From: Caldifarciminota bacterium SM23_42
GTDB taxonomy: Bacteria; Hydrothermota; Tepidihabitantia; SM23-42
Reading direction: 5' to 3'
DNA: 64,000 nucleotides
NCBI GenBank assembly: GCA_001303785.1
Contig: LJUJ01000001.1
Location: 62,001 to 126,000, forward strand
Shown piece after piece: positions 1 to 10,360 of the stretch. How positions within the stretch are numbered: the stretch's first letter is position 1; every line of letters starts with the position of its first letter. The notes beneath the pieces were generated by a model that was not told the DNA's origin, searched no databases, and saw nothing but the letters and a program-made list of their open reading frames with translations. The translations under genes and the position numbers were made by a program.

Positions 1-750
1 ATGCTGGAATGGAACGACTGAAAGATCGAAGCGTGCCCGTATCACACGTGCGATATCAATGGCATCATTCGGATCGTTAACGAGTATCACAAATTCCGTT
101 GCCCGATCCTCGAGATCAAGGAGCTCCTGACCAACATCGAGCGGGATGTAAAAGAGACTTCTATCCATGCCGCCGATACCGATATGAAATATGCCCTTGA
201 CCAAAAGATTCATGCCGGTCGGCGAGTCATATGCGGTTCTCGTTATGATCGTAAGTGTGTCACCGATTGTGACTTCTAAACGCTCGGCTAGCCCACTGCC
301 AATTATTGCTGCCCGCTCGCCAGAATTGATATATGAGCCTCCGATGAGTCTTTTGTTCAGGGCGGCGATGTCGCGCTCCTTTTCAGGGTGGATGGCATAG
401 CCCAGTGCTGGTATGTTAAGCTCCTCTTCGCCGAGGAGAACACCGAACTTGATCCGGGGGGAGGTCAGCGCGATGCCTTCTTCGGGTAGGGCCTCATAAA
501 ACTGAGGCGTAAGCTCTAACGATTCGGATAATGGAATCATTCGTTCACGCCTCTCATACTCTGTTGTCGTGATTCTGATGTGACCAGAAATCAACCTTAC
601 GATGTTGCCGCTTATGTTCTCAAATATGCCGCTGATGTAGCTTCTCATGACTATTATTGCCGTGATCGCAAGTGCGACACTGATACCAGAGATTATGCTA
701 CGTCGGGTATTGCGGAAGAAATTTCTATAGGCGAGTCTGAACAGCTGCAT
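1..750 (-). CDS. ABC transporter permease, FtsX/MacB family (partial, runs off the left edge)
   Basis: An open frame of 250 codons starts with ATG at 750 and continues past base 1 without a stop. It begins MQLFRLAYRNFFRNTRRS, the cytoplasmic entry of a first membrane helix (IISGISVALAITAIIVM), and continues as an extracytoplasmic MacB-PCD-like domain. The C-terminal membrane helices lie outside the window. Its start codon overlaps the stop of the upstream permease gene by one base (TAATG), so the two are translationally coupled. The partner permease and ATPase upstream suggest a LolCDE/MacAB-type exporter moving lipoproteins or an envelope substrate. The substrate is not visible. The frame is too short for the ORF search because it is cut by the edge. 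Confidence 0.88.
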   Translation of the reverse strand, partial: MQLFRLAYRNFFRNTRRSIISGISVALAITAIIVMRSYISGIFENISGNIVRLISGHIRITTTEYERRERMIPLSESLELTPQFYEALPEEGIALTSPRIKFGVLLGEEELNIPALGYAIHPEKERDIAALNKRLIGGSYINSGERAAIIGSGLAERLEVTIGDTLTIITRTAYDSPTGMNLLVKGIFHIGIGGMDRSLFYIPLDVGQELLDLEDRATEFVILVNDPNDAIDIARVIRARFDLSVVPFQH

Positions 751-1976
751 TATACATGCCTCAGCGCATCAACCGGTTGTAGTCTGGTTGCTTTCCGTAC
801 CGGCCATAGTGTGACAAACACAGAAACAAAAACTCCGAATAGGAATACGGACAGAACTGTCCAGTAGTCGATTTCACCTACGATGATGAATTTCATTGGG
901 TAGACGATGTCGGCGTTTCCAAACATTGCGCTCATGTCAATGCCGAAATGCACGAGATACAACGATAAGAGCAGACCAATCAGACAACCCAGCAGACTGC
1001 CGAAGATTCCGATGATACCGCCCTCGTACACGAACATCTTCACGATCCCCTGGTTGTTGAATCCCATTGCCTTGAGCGTACCAATCTCTGGAATACGTTC
1101 CATCACCGCCATCAGCATGGTGTTGATAATGCCCACGGCTGCTATGATGACAACTACGAGGGCGATCATGAACTGAGCCATTCTCTTAAATCCGGAAATT
1201 TCGAAGATGGCCGCGTTCAACTCTCTCCAGGTGTATACTTCGTATTCCTTACCGACTGCCTGCACGAGACGCTCTTTCGTTCGTACGAGATTCCTGTCAT
1301 CACGGACTCTTACGCTCAATTCGGTTACACCGTCAAATATTGCGAGGAGTTCTTGAGCCTGTTCAATAGAAATGAGGGCGGCGTTGCGGTCAAAAAGCGG
1401 ATGTCCGGTGTTGATGATACCGGAGACGGTTAAGTCGAAAGCGTTGTACGTTCCATTTCGGTCCTTGGTGATAATCGTCAAGTATGACCCTATATCCAAA
1501 TCCATATCTCTGGATAAATCTTTGCCGATGAGAACGTCGCCTTCATGCTGCAGGAAAGAACCTTTCACAACGGAGTTGACGATCTTAAATACTTCTTTCT
1601 CTTTCTTAATATCGACGCCCACTCCTATTACGGGCAGTTCATCGATGCCATTACTGATGCTGGCTTGAAATTTAACACGCGGTGCTACACTCTTAACGTT
1701 ACTTATTTGCTCGATTTTCTTAAGGATCAGCCCCGGGTTGTCAATGATTGTATCAAGAGGAAACACGCCCTCCTCACGGTAATAGCCATCTGCAAAGATT
1801 TCCAGATGGCTGGTCTCGTAGTCTATGATGTTCTGTGAGGCCAGCTTGTCGACCCCATTCATCATAGAGTTCATGAGAATCATTGCAGACAGTCCGACTG
1901 AAATCGCAGCCGCAGTGATGACCGTCCGCCGTGTATGGCGGAATACATTACGCCAGGCGAGTTTAACTGCTGTCAC
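750..1976 (-). CDS. ABC transporter permease, FtsX/MacB family
   Basis: Membrane subunit of about 408 residues. An N-terminal helix follows VKLAWRNVFRHTRRT, then a large periplasmic domain, then three C-terminal helices (near residues 270-400) with the FtsX-type stretch IPEIGTLKAMGF between helices. I chose the GTG at 1976: GAGGGG lies just upstream and the N-terminus then matches the neighbouring permease. A longer frame reaches an ATG at 2021 but adds a basic tail overlapping the ATPase gene. With the GTG start the overlap with the ATPase is 14 bp. Likely works as a heterodimer with the following permease, powered by the ATPase. The family is clear; the substrate is unknown. Confidence 0.9.
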   Translation of the reverse strand: MTAVKLAWRNVFRHTRRTVITAAAISVGLSAMILMNSMMNGVDKLASQNIIDYETSHLEIFADGYYREEGVFPLDTIIDNPGLILKKIEQISNVKSVAPRVKFQASISNGIDELPVIGVGVDIKKEKEVFKIVNSVVKGSFLQHEGDVLIGKDLSRDMDLDIGSYLTIITKDRNGTYNAFDLTVSGIINTGHPLFDRNAALISIEQAQELLAIFDGVTELSVRVRDDRNLVRTKERLVQAVGKEYEVYTWRELNAAIFEISGFKRMAQFMIALVVVIIAAVGIINTMLMAVMERIPEIGTLKAMGFNNQGIVKMFVYEGGIIGIFGSLLGCLIGLLLSLYLVHFGIDMSAMFGNADIVYPMKFIIVGEIDYWTVLSVFLFGVFVSVFVTLWPVRKATRLQPVDALRHV

Positions 1977-2667
1977 CCGGCCCCTCGCTTTTCTTCGTTT
2001 TGTCGGCGACCACCTTACCATCTCTCAATCTGATGATCCTTTGTGCGTAGTCCATCACCAGTTGATCGTGCGTAGAAAAAATAAATGTCGTTTTGTGTTT
2101 TTCGTTGAGTTCTTTCATCAGACCCAATATTTCTTTTGCAGTTGTCGAATCAAGATTTGCGGTGGGTTCGTCAGCGAGTACCATACTAGGATTCTTAACC
2201 AATGCGCGCGCAATGGCAACTCTTTGTTGCTGTCCACCGCTCATTTCGTTGGGCCTGCGATTTATGTACTCGCCCAGACCAACTTCTTCGAGAATCGATA
2301 TAATATTCTCTCTCTTTTTGTCTTGTGTCATGTCCAAGAGAATCAAAGGGATCTCAACGTTTTCGTAGGCGGTCAAGACCGGTATCAGGTTGAATGTTTG
2401 AAACACAAATCCAATTTCATTTTTTCTTAAAGTAGCCTTCTCTTTTGAGCTAAGTTTATTGGTATTCGTGCCATTTATGAGAACATCACCCTTGGTTGGT
2501 ACATCAAGGCAGCCGATGATATTGAGCAGGGTGGTTTTCCCAGAACCTGATGGGCCAGCGATGGCAGTGAATTCCGCAGCTTCGATTTTTACGCTGACGC
2601 CACGTAAGGCAGGAAATAATACTTTACCAACCTTGTAATCCTTGTATAGATTTATCGTCTCAACCAA
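1963..2667 (-). CDS. ABC transporter ATP-binding protein (LolD/MacB type)
   Basis: Nucleotide-binding subunit of the exporter, about 234 residues. Visible motifs are Walker A GPSGSGKTT, Q-loop region FVFQTFNLIPVLTAYENV, signature MSGGQQQRVAIARAL and Walker B MVLADEPTANLD followed by the H-loop STHD. The close MacB/LolD resemblance and the two FtsX-type permeases downstream point to mechanotransmission-type export rather than classical import. The start is probably the TTG at 2667, which sits 4-5 nt after a strong AAAGGAGG; the frame is open to another TTG at 2691 but that lies before the ribosome site. Part of a four-gene minus-strand operon headed by the beta-barrel gene. Confidence 0.93.
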   Translation of the reverse strand: MVETINLYKDYKVGKVLFPALRGVSVKIEAAEFTAIAGPSGSGKTTLLNIIGCLDVPTKGDVLINGTNTNKLSSKEKATLRKNEIGFVFQTFNLIPVLTAYENVEIPLILLDMTQDKKRENIISILEEVGLGEYINRRPNEMSGGQQQRVAIARALVKNPSMVLADEPTANLDSTTAKEILGLMKELNEKHKTTFIFSTHDQLVMDYAQRIIRLRDGKVVADKTKKSEGPGDSS

Positions 2668-2718
2668 AACACCTCCTTTGTCACATGACAAATGGATTCA
2701 AAATGTGGCTTTGCCACA

Positions 2719-3762
2719 TTAGAAGTAGACCTTTCCCCATACGTAAACAGCCCCGCGATATGGTGTTATGTTCCTGAATTCGCTCTCCGTTGAGCCGAGT
2801 GTATAGCTCAGCCCAACGGTGACTTCGGCGTTCTCCATTATAGCATAACTGAGTTGAGGAATTATGATTGTTCCTCTGTCGTCTAAGTTCGTAATGGAAT
2901 TGATAGATGGCCTAATGAAGGGGTTGTTGAAGAGACCGATGCTTGCATACAGATAATGCTGGGCAAGTGTTTGCCGCTGGCCTTCTATGATCATCATATA
3001 GTCGTAGTATGCAGGGTCGTCAACGCCACTGCCATCGAAGTAATATTCAATCATTGCGTAAATCGTGAGTGGAAACGTATAATCGAGACCGACCGATATT
3101 TTCGTGTAGTCGATTGTGTCATTTCTTGTATAGCTCATCTCACCCCAGTACCCTACGGCCAGTTCACCGGCAATTTCTCCGCCAATGATTGTTTGGTGTT
3201 CCGACGCACGGTGCATAATGGTCATGCCTATATCATTGCCTGCAAAATTAGTACCGACGCGCGTCCCAATGAGCGTTCTATTAATGTCACCATCCGGCAT
3301 GGCAAGAATTCTGATATCAGTGAGATCGCCGAGAGAAAAATAACCGAGCAACGCATTGTAGCCAGCACGTTCATAGCCGGGTTCGAAATAATTCGTCCGA
3401 TTAAAGGTATCCAATGGCCGAAAAACCCTTCCGACACCCCAATAGAGGCTCTGTTTTCCCACGATGATTCGCGTTCTTTCATCTCCTAACCAGAGTGCAA
3501 GACGCGAGATGCTGGTATTATCGGCTGCGTAGTTCAGTGTACTGGTATCATATGGTACGATCAAGTCGAGTGCCACTTGTAGGCCATGGTCAGAGTCAGC
3601 GGTCTTCAGTTCCAGCCAACCGCGATTGTAGCCGGTGAAATATGTCGAATCATTCCACGTCAGGTAGGGACGAGTTTCCACATAGCCGCTTGCATTGATC
3701 TGGGAGATGAATAGTAGCACCAGTATCATTGTGTACCGTAGAGTATACGCTATTTTTCGCAT
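2719..3762 (-). CDS. Predicted outer-membrane beta-barrel protein
   Basis: 347 residues with a signal peptide (charged start, hydrophobic stretch ILVLLFISQ, cleavage near NASG). The mature part is made of alternating amphipathic strands rich in Tyr, Trp and Gly and ends in aromatic Phe (VYVWGKVYF), the usual C-terminal signature of a BAM-folded barrel. I recognise no named family. It is the first gene of the operon with the ABC ATPase and two permeases, so it may be the outer-membrane exit or substrate of that exporter; this is inference from position. A weak possible promoter (TTGAAT, 18 bp, CATAAT) lies upstream on this strand, overlapping the plus-strand promoter of the aldolase. Confidence 0.7.
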   Translation of the reverse strand: MRKIAYTLRYTMILVLLFISQINASGYVETRPYLTWNDSTYFTGYNRGWLELKTADSDHGLQVALDLIVPYDTSTLNYAADNTSISRLALWLGDERTRIIVGKQSLYWGVGRVFRPLDTFNRTNYFEPGYERAGYNALLGYFSLGDLTDIRILAMPDGDINRTLIGTRVGTNFAGNDIGMTIMHRASEHQTIIGGEIAGELAVGYWGEMSYTRNDTIDYTKISVGLDYTFPLTIYAMIEYYFDGSGVDDPAYYDYMMIIEGQRQTLAQHYLYASIGLFNNPFIRPSINSITNLDDRGTIIIPQLSYAIMENAEVTVGLSYTLGSTESEFRNITPYRGAVYVWGKVYF

Positions 3763-3781
3763 TAGTCAAGTGGGCACATCA

Positions 3782-3810
3782 TTGACACATCACGATTTTT
3801 GGGTTATTAT
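3782..3810 (+). promoter_or_regulatory. Sigma70-type promoter of the aldolase gene
   Basis: TTGACA at 3782-3787, 17 bp, TATTAT at 3805-3810. Predicted start near 3817, giving a leader of about 100 nt before the gene at 3920. Confidence 0.75.
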
Positions 3811-3848
3811 GCTTACAGAGGAAAGTAAGATTCAAACGGATGGTAACG

Positions 3849-3884
3849 GATTCAGACCAATATCCGTGTGCATCCGTGTGAATC
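3849..3884 (+). repeat. Leader hairpin with the direct repeat ATCCGTGTG
   Basis: ATCCGTGTG occurs twice (3862-3870 and 3872-3880) and the flanks GATTCA/TGAATC can pair. Phrases of this kind (ATCCGTGT-CATCCGTGT-GAATC) recur as dispersed intergenic repeats in many bacterial genomes. Here it lies in the 5' leader of the aldolase gene. Confidence 0.5.
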
Positions 3885-3919
3885 GAATTTTTGTGACACA
3901 GAAATGAGAGGAGTGTTTT

Positions 3920-4699
3920 ATGGATTGGGGATTGAAGAATCGATTATCAAGGATAATTAGACCTGAGACGGGCCGAACCGTAATGCTCGCGGTTGATCAT
4001 GGTTACTTTTTAGGCCCGACTAGTGGTCTTGAAGTTCCCGGCGAGACGATCAAACCACTGCTTTCCTATGCCGATTCGCTTATGCTCACACGCGGTGTCC
4101 TTCGTACATCTGTTCCCGCTGAATTCAACATACCGATTGTCTTGAGAGTGTCGGGTGGCACGAGTATTCTCCATGATGATCTATCTAACGAAGATATCAC
4201 CACGTCAATGGAGGAAGCGATAAGACTCAATGTTAGCGCGGTAGCCCTTTCAATTTTCGTTGGTTCGGCACACGAGAAGGAAACGCTCACCAATCTTTCA
4301 AAACTAGTGACTCAAGGGGTAGGGTATGGAATACCAGTACTCGCCGTTACCGCAGTGGGGAGAGAAATGACCCGTGATGCGAAATATCTTTCTTTGTGCT
4401 GCCGGATTGCGGCTGAGTTAGGTGCCCATTTCATAAAAACATACTATTGTGAAAATTTCGAAAAGGTCGTTGAAACCTGTCCGGTGCCGATTGTCATTGC
4501 CGGTGGCAAGAAGACACCCGAGAAGGATGCCTTAGCCTTGGCTCACAACGCCATTTCACATGGTGCCGTGGGTGTGGACATGGGTAGGAATATTTTCCAG
4601 TCAGATAATCCAGTTGGCATGATTCAAGCGGTGAGGGCCATCGTGCATAAGAATGCTACGGTTGAAGAGGCGTACGGATTGTATGAGAAGGCAAAGTGA
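3920..4699 (+). CDS. Class I aldolase of the DhnA/LsrF type
   Basis: 259-residue TIM-barrel aldolase/thiolase of the DeoC/LacD/LsrF superfamily. The N-terminal signature AVDHGYFLGPTSGLE is characteristic of LsrF and the archaeal-type fructose-bisphosphate/ADH-synthase group. The Schiff-base lysine is expected in FIKTYYCENF, and the phosphate-binding loops are IAGGKK and GVDMGRNIFQ. The ribosome site GAGGAG lies 7-10 nt before the ATG. Substrate could be a phosphorylated ketose, an autoinducer-2 derivative, or an aromatic-amino-acid precursor; no lsr or aro genes are nearby to decide. It stops at TGA, which shows UGA is a normal stop in this genome. It probably shares a transcript with the dehydrogenase 127 bp downstream. 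Confidence 0.88.
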   Translation: MDWGLKNRLSRIIRPETGRTVMLAVDHGYFLGPTSGLEVPGETIKPLLSYADSLMLTRGVLRTSVPAEFNIPIVLRVSGGTSILHDDLSNEDITTSMEEAIRLNVSAVALSIFVGSAHEKETLTNLSKLVTQGVGYGIPVLAVTAVGREMTRDAKYLSLCCRIAAELGAHFIKTYYCENFEKVVETCPVPIVIAGGKKTPEKDALALAHNAISHGAVGVDMGRNIFQSDNPVGMIQAVRAIVHKNATVEEAYGLYEKAK

Positions 4700-4826
4700 G
4701 ACGGTTACGGTAACGACGCTCCTATCGATAATAAAGGTGGCGTTAAACGTGTTTATGGACGGTGCCGCTATACGGTTGACGAAACGGGCCTCGGCACCGT
4801 GTGTCTTTTGACATAGCCGTTCTAAG

Positions 4827-5852
4827 ATGAGAGCCGCCGTCTACTACAACAATAACGACATCCGCATTGAGGAATTACCCATACCCAAGATAGGAAATCG
4901 GGAAATGCTGGTAAAGATTATTGCCAGTGGTGTTTGTGGTAGCGATGTGATGGAATGGTATCGGATCAAGAAAGCGCCAAGGGTTTTGGGCCATGAGATT
5001 GCTGGTGAGATCGTAGAGGTTGGGGGAGAGGTCGATCAATACAAAGTAGGTCAGCGAGTTTTCGTTTCTCATCACGTACCATGTGATGATTGTCGATACT
5101 GTCGTGCTGGATATCACACGGTGTGTGCCACATTACGCTCGACCAATTTCGATCCCGGGGGTTTTGCCGAGTTCGTAAGGGTCCCTGAAACGAACATGCG
5201 GAATGGTGTTTTCATGTTGCCGGACGAAGTGTCGTTTGAAGAGGGCACTTTTGTTGAGCCGCTAGGTTGTGTTGTCAGGGGACAGAGGTTTGCCGGAGTG
5301 AAGAGTAGCGATACGGTAGTCGTCATCGGCTCGGGTATCTCAGGACTGATGCACATTCATCTGGCGAAAATCAAGGGTGCGGCTAAGGTAATCGCTACCG
5401 ATATCTGCGAATACCGTCTTGAAGCGGCCAAGCGTTTCGGCGCCGATGTGACTATTCATGCTAAGGATGATGTGGCCAGTTTGGTTAAGCAGGCAAACGA
5501 AAATCGCCTGGCTGATGTAGTGATTGTATGCACCGCAGCTTTGCCTGCGTTCGACCAGGCGTTTGATTCTGTCGACTGTGCTGGAACCGTGCTGCTTTTT
5601 GCACCAACTGCGCCTGAAGTCAGGGTACCTTTGCCGCTTTATGATATTTACTTTAAAAGTACGAGGATTATCTTTTCTTACGCTGCAGTAACCGCTGATA
5701 TCATCGAAGCCATTGAACTATTGAGAAGCAAGACGTTCAATGCTCAGGATATGATAACCCATCGGTTTGGTCTTTCTGAAATACAAAAAGGATTTGGTCT
5801 CGTTGCCCGAGCTGAACGCTCGATAAAAGTAATAATCCTACCGCAGGAATAG
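4827..5852 (+). CDS. Zinc-dependent medium-chain alcohol dehydrogenase
   Basis: 341 residues, the normal size for the sorbitol/threonine dehydrogenase branch. The catalytic zinc site is Cys in SGVCGSD, His-Glu in LGHEIAGEIVEVGG, and the structural zinc cysteines follow in CDDCRYCRAGYHTVC. A Rossmann NAD(P) fold follows with VVVIGSGISGLMHIHLAK. The reaction is probably oxidation of a polyol or sugar alcohol (or reduction of the ketose); the exact substrate cannot be read from sequence. Neighbouring aldolase suggests a short sugar or polyol catabolic unit. Its stop is one base from the convergent stop of the next gene, leaving no room for an intrinsic terminator. Confidence 0.9.
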   Translation: MRAAVYYNNNDIRIEELPIPKIGNREMLVKIIASGVCGSDVMEWYRIKKAPRVLGHEIAGEIVEVGGEVDQYKVGQRVFVSHHVPCDDCRYCRAGYHTVCATLRSTNFDPGGFAEFVRVPETNMRNGVFMLPDEVSFEEGTFVEPLGCVVRGQRFAGVKSSDTVVVIGSGISGLMHIHLAKIKGAAKVIATDICEYRLEAAKRFGADVTIHAKDDVASLVKQANENRLADVVIVCTAALPAFDQAFDSVDCAGTVLLFAPTAPEVRVPLPLYDIYFKSTRIIFSYAAVTADIIEAIELLRSKTFNAQDMITHRFGLSEIQKGFGLVARAERSIKVIILPQE

Positions 5853-5853
5853 T

Positions 5854-6429
5854 CTACTCACTAGTCCTGCATTCTTCTGCCTTTTCTTGACGTGCTAGGA
5901 CCTTTCTTATGAGGTGTCCAGTCATTACTTTATTAAGGTGCTCAAAACCGGCACAACCATCAATGTCTTTCCCCTTTATATCTACGTGATATAGCTCATC
6001 TGAATCCGTCCGCTTTTTCTCGACCTTGATGGCGTAATCAGCGTCGAAGATTGTCATGAAATCGTGAATTGGCATTACAAAAACGCCTTTTTCCGAGTAT
6101 AGGGATATTAATTTGTCTATTTCTCTTCTGTCTTCAGATAAGTGTTCAATTTCCTTTTCAATATCAACCCGCGAGCTTGTCAGTTTTCCATATATGTGTT
6201 GCATCTCTTGAGGTTCATCAATGTCCTTCAGTTTCTTGGCACCCTTTTCGAGGACGCCTTCTAATACTGCAACGGCCTGTTGTATCTTTTGGCTGGCTTC
6301 TGACAGGCAGAAAAGATATGCCTCGATGACTTGAAAAGACGGTAACTTTTCCAAGTTGTCATAATACAATTGTCCATAAGGTTTGCAAAAAGGTCCTTTC
6401 TTAGTATCTTCTAAATCATCAAGTACCAA
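5854..6429 (-). CDS. Hypothetical protein, partly coiled coil
   Basis: 191 residues, not recognised. No signal peptide or membrane segment is seen. A charged helical middle part (about residues 40-115, with runs such as EKEIEHLSEDRREIDKL) suggests a coiled coil; the C-terminal third is a small alpha/beta region ending in charged residues. The start is TTG at 6429, placed 4 nt after AAGGAGGAC, a strong ribosome site. It lies 155 bp downstream of enolase on the same strand and may be read from the enolase promoter. It converges end to end with the alcohol dehydrogenase. Confidence 0.7.
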   Translation of the reverse strand: MVLDDLEDTKKGPFCKPYGQLYYDNLEKLPSFQVIEAYLFCLSEASQKIQQAVAVLEGVLEKGAKKLKDIDEPQEMQHIYGKLTSSRVDIEKEIEHLSEDRREIDKLISLYSEKGVFVMPIHDFMTIFDADYAIKVEKKRTDSDELYHVDIKGKDIDGCAGFEHLNKVMTGHLIRKVLARQEKAEECRTSE

Positions 6430-6584
6430 TTTTGTCCTCCTTGGTTATGGTTGTCCAACAAATCTAGTATGCAAGGCACTCCTCACATTGCATCGCGCAC
6501 TCGAAGCAGAAGCGGACATTTACTGCTCCTCTCGCCATGCTTGAGGCAAAAAAGCGGAGTCGATTCCGTTTAAGGAAATCACGG

Positions 6585-7889
<1,305 letters not shown>

Positions 7890-7917
7890 TCAAGGTGATA
7901 ACGAGTGATATTTTCTG

Positions 7918-7945
7918 ATTATAGTGAAAACGATAGAATTGTCAA
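7918..7945 (-). promoter_or_regulatory. Consensus sigma70 promoter of eno
   Basis: On the minus strand TTGACA (7940-7945), 16 bp, TATAAT (7918-7923). Both hexamers are perfect. Predicted start near 7911 gives a leader of about 40 nt including the ribosome site. Confidence 0.88.
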
Positions 7946-8004
7946 TTACACAGAAGACTTGTTGAAATTCTTGCCGGATTTGCTTGGAGAAAGTAGTGTT
8001 TGTG

Positions 8005-9579
8005 TTAATGCGGATGGTACCGTAATGGGCAAGCCAAACAGCGCGCTGCCTCATTCATTAGCTCTTCTCTCTTTGCCCACAGCTCAACTTCCTTGAAGTC
8101 GCCTTTTCTTTCCTCGATATCACGGTGAGGAATGGTGATTCGTGGTGTTTCTGTAAGAGGAAGTAGTCTCACCTTCGGACTGTAGGTTTTCCTGAATAGT
8201 GTTACAAGAAAGATTGGCAGGCCCCTCAAATGCGCGTCGATGCGCCTAGCGGCATTCATACCGTGACCCACGGCGTGGGCGATAGTTGCGCTTCCTAGGA
8301 CGACATCGCCGCCCGCAAAGATTTTTTGGTGTGACGTCTTTCCATTCTTTGTCTTAATATGTCTATTTTTATCGAATTTTACGAGGTCCTTAAGAAAATC
8401 AGTCTCGGGATGCTGCCCAATCGCCATAACTACGGTATCCAATTTGACTTCAAATTCGCTTCCTTCAATTTTCTTTACTTGACCCTTTCTACCTTCTGCA
8501 CATTCGGTTCTGAGCAATGTGATTTTATGTTTCTCTATTTTGACGGGAACAACTAGAGGAATGATTTCCACGCCTTCTTCCTTTGCTTCTTCAAGATTCT
8601 CATGCTCAGCAGGCATATCTTCGATGTTCCGGCGGTAGTATATTGCGACCTGGTGTCCTTCCCGTATTAGGCTACGTGCAATGTCAATCGCGGTATTACC
8701 GCCGCCGATGATGCCGACCTTACCGAGATGGTATAACTCACCTTTTTTGATACGTCTAAGTACATCAAAACCATCCAACGCATTCTCTTCTCCATGGATA
8801 CCAAGTTTTATCGGTTTCCACACACCGGTCGCGACAAAGACAGCATCGTAATCCCGTAGTAGTTCTTCTATTGATACGTCCTTGCCAATCTCTACTCCAC
8901 ACTTTAGTTCGAATTTCAAGGTCATTAGGGTTTCAATTTCTTGATCGAGGACAGCCTGAGGGTGACGAAATTCTGGGATGAGTATGCCTAACACGCCGCC
9001 CGGTTTTTCTTCGCGTTCGTAGACCGTCACTCTGTATCCTCTATGTGAGAGATAATACGCGGCACTAAGTCCACATGGTCCGGCACCGACTATGGCTACC
9101 TTTTTTTTCTTCGGCTTGTGTCTGTGGACAGGCAGTATAGTCTTGACGCCGGCTCGCAAGTAGCGTATCGCTACTGGTGCGTCTATGCCTCTTCTCGTAC
9201 AATGACTCTCACACGGCGCAAGACAGATTCTTCCTAGTGTATCGAAAAAAGGTACATAAGGGTAACGTTCCTCGCTGTCGGTTGCAAGATGGTTTATGTA
9301 AGCCCAGGGCATAATACCTGCCGGGCATATTTTCTCGCAGGGTGGCTTTTGGTATCGGAACCCCTTGTGCGCATCGAGAATGTTGTAGAGCCAGATTAAT
9401 ACCCAGGCGGCCAAGAGTCCCCAAAATGCTTGGTTGATGCCGGTCCAGATAATAACCATGAGGGCTATCGAACCATAGAAAATGGCGGCGAATGCGATGC
9501 CTGTCCATAACCTACCCGCATAGATTTGCCCAGCACCGACTATGAAGGTTGATAAGAGGGCTGTTCTACCTGACTTCAT
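8005..9579 (-). CDS. Membrane-anchored GltD-like NAD(P)H/FAD oxidoreductase
   Basis: 524 residues. An N-terminal part (about 1-75) has a GAGQIYAGRLWTG loop and two to three hydrophobic helices, like TM2-type small membrane modules. Next come the Fe-S cysteines typical of the glutamate-synthase small subunit/dihydropyrimidine dehydrogenase N-terminus (CEKICPAG and CLAPCESHCTRRG). Then follow the FAD site VAIVGAGPCGLSAAYYLSHRG and the NAD(P) site VGIIGGGNTAIDIARS, with the second FAD motif IFAGGDVVLGSATIAHAVGHG. A last CLACP follows. This is the electron-input subunit of this enzyme group, but no partner glutamate synthase large subunit is present. It overlaps the NapH-like gene by 14 bp, which suggests that NAD(P)H electrons are passed to that Fe-S membrane protein. 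Confidence 0.87.
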   Translation of the reverse strand: MKSGRTALLSTFIVGAGQIYAGRLWTGIAFAAIFYGSIALMVIIWTGINQAFWGLLAAWVLIWLYNILDAHKGFRYQKPPCEKICPAGIMPWAYINHLATDSEERYPYVPFFDTLGRICLAPCESHCTRRGIDAPVAIRYLRAGVKTILPVHRHKPKKKKVAIVGAGPCGLSAAYYLSHRGYRVTVYEREEKPGGVLGILIPEFRHPQAVLDQEIETLMTLKFELKCGVEIGKDVSIEELLRDYDAVFVATGVWKPIKLGIHGEENALDGFDVLRRIKKGELYHLGKVGIIGGGNTAIDIARSLIREGHQVAIYYRRNIEDMPAEHENLEEAKEEGVEIIPLVVPVKIEKHKITLLRTECAEGRKGQVKKIEGSEFEVKLDTVVMAIGQHPETDFLKDLVKFDKNRHIKTKNGKTSHQKIFAGGDVVLGSATIAHAVGHGMNAARRIDAHLRGLPIFLVTLFRKTYSPKVRLLPLTETPRITIPHRDIEERKGDFKEVELWAKREELMNEAARCLACPLRYHPH

Positions 9580-10360
9580 GTTTAATCGCCTTGGTTGGAC
9601 AAATCTTTACACAATCCAGGCAGCGTATGCAGTCGATGTCGTGCTGATGGCGGTATATGCCTACGTGCATGGGACATACCATCTGACAGGATTCACACGC
9701 GATACATTTATCTTTGTCGACCTTCAATCTCCATACACTGAAGCGGTTGAAAATCGAGTATATAGCACCGACCGGACAGAATGTTCGGCAGAAGAATCTC
9801 TTGATGGATATAGAAAAGAGAATTATGCCCAGTAGTATTGCGATTTTCATGTAGTAATGCCAACCAACTAGCGCCCGTAGATCGCCCGTAGTGTCGGCAA
9901 GAACAAGGGGTATGCCGGCAATCAAGGCGCCATCCGGACAAAGCTTGCAAAACCATGGTTCTGCTGTGATATAGGCAATTACTCCGGCAACCCCGACGAG
10001 CACGACGTATTTGAAGTATGAGAAGACCTTGGGTAGTTTCATCTTGAAGGATTTGATCTTGTAAAGGAGGTCCTGGAAGAATCCGAAAGGACATATCCAG
10101 CCACAGGTCATTCTTCCGACAACCATACCGACGGTTCCAAAAAGACCGGCGACATAGAAGGGAAATAGCCTCAGCCCTATGAAGTGCTGCAGACCGCCCA
10201 TTGGGCACGAATACCAGGCAAGTGGACATCCCCAGCAGTTCAGAATCGGTGTGCAAGCTCGCTTTAAAACTCCCTGGTATATCCCGCCGGCAAAGAAGGC
10301 TGGGATATAGGAATTCTGTATTATTGTGGCGATGATTTGGACGGTACGTTTCAGCTTCAC
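9566..10360 (-). CDS. NapH/MauN-type membrane 4Fe-4S protein
   Basis: About 264 residues. The family hallmark CGWICPFGFFQDLLYK and a second CRTFCPVGAIYS are present, with a further CWGCPLAWYSCP cluster near the N-terminus and two C-terminal ferredoxin sites (CIACESCQMVCP and CIRCLDCVKICP). Hydrophobic helices lie between them. NapH-like proteins carry electrons between the quinone pool or cytoplasmic donors and the periplasm. The start is GTG at 10360, overlapping the TGA of the small CXXC gene (GTGA); an open frame reaches an ATG at 10384 but is inside that gene. Gene order flavoprotein, NapH-like, CXXC peptide suggests one electron-transfer unit. Confidence 0.9.
   Translation of the reverse strand: MKLKRTVQIIATIIQNSYIPAFFAGGIYQGVLKRACTPILNCWGCPLAWYSCPMGGLQHFIGLRLFPFYVAGLFGTVGMVVGRMTCGWICPFGFFQDLLYKIKSFKMKLPKVFSYFKYVVLVGVAGVIAYITAEPWFCKLCPDGALIAGIPLVLADTTGDLRALVGWHYYMKIAILLGIILFSISIKRFFCRTFCPVGAIYSIFNRFSVWRLKVDKDKCIACESCQMVCPMHVGIYRHQHDIDCIRCLDCVKICPTKAIKHEVR

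Noticed and set aside
4683-4814. A 43-codon frame between the aldolase and the dehydrogenase
   Set aside because: It overlaps the aldolase end in another frame, lacks a ribosome site and looks random.
6464-6538. A 24-codon minus-strand frame with CFECAMQCEEC, downstream of eno
   Set aside because: The paired CxxC is eye-catching, but there is no Shine-Dalgarno sequence and an alternative overlapping frame has a better one; too weak to call.
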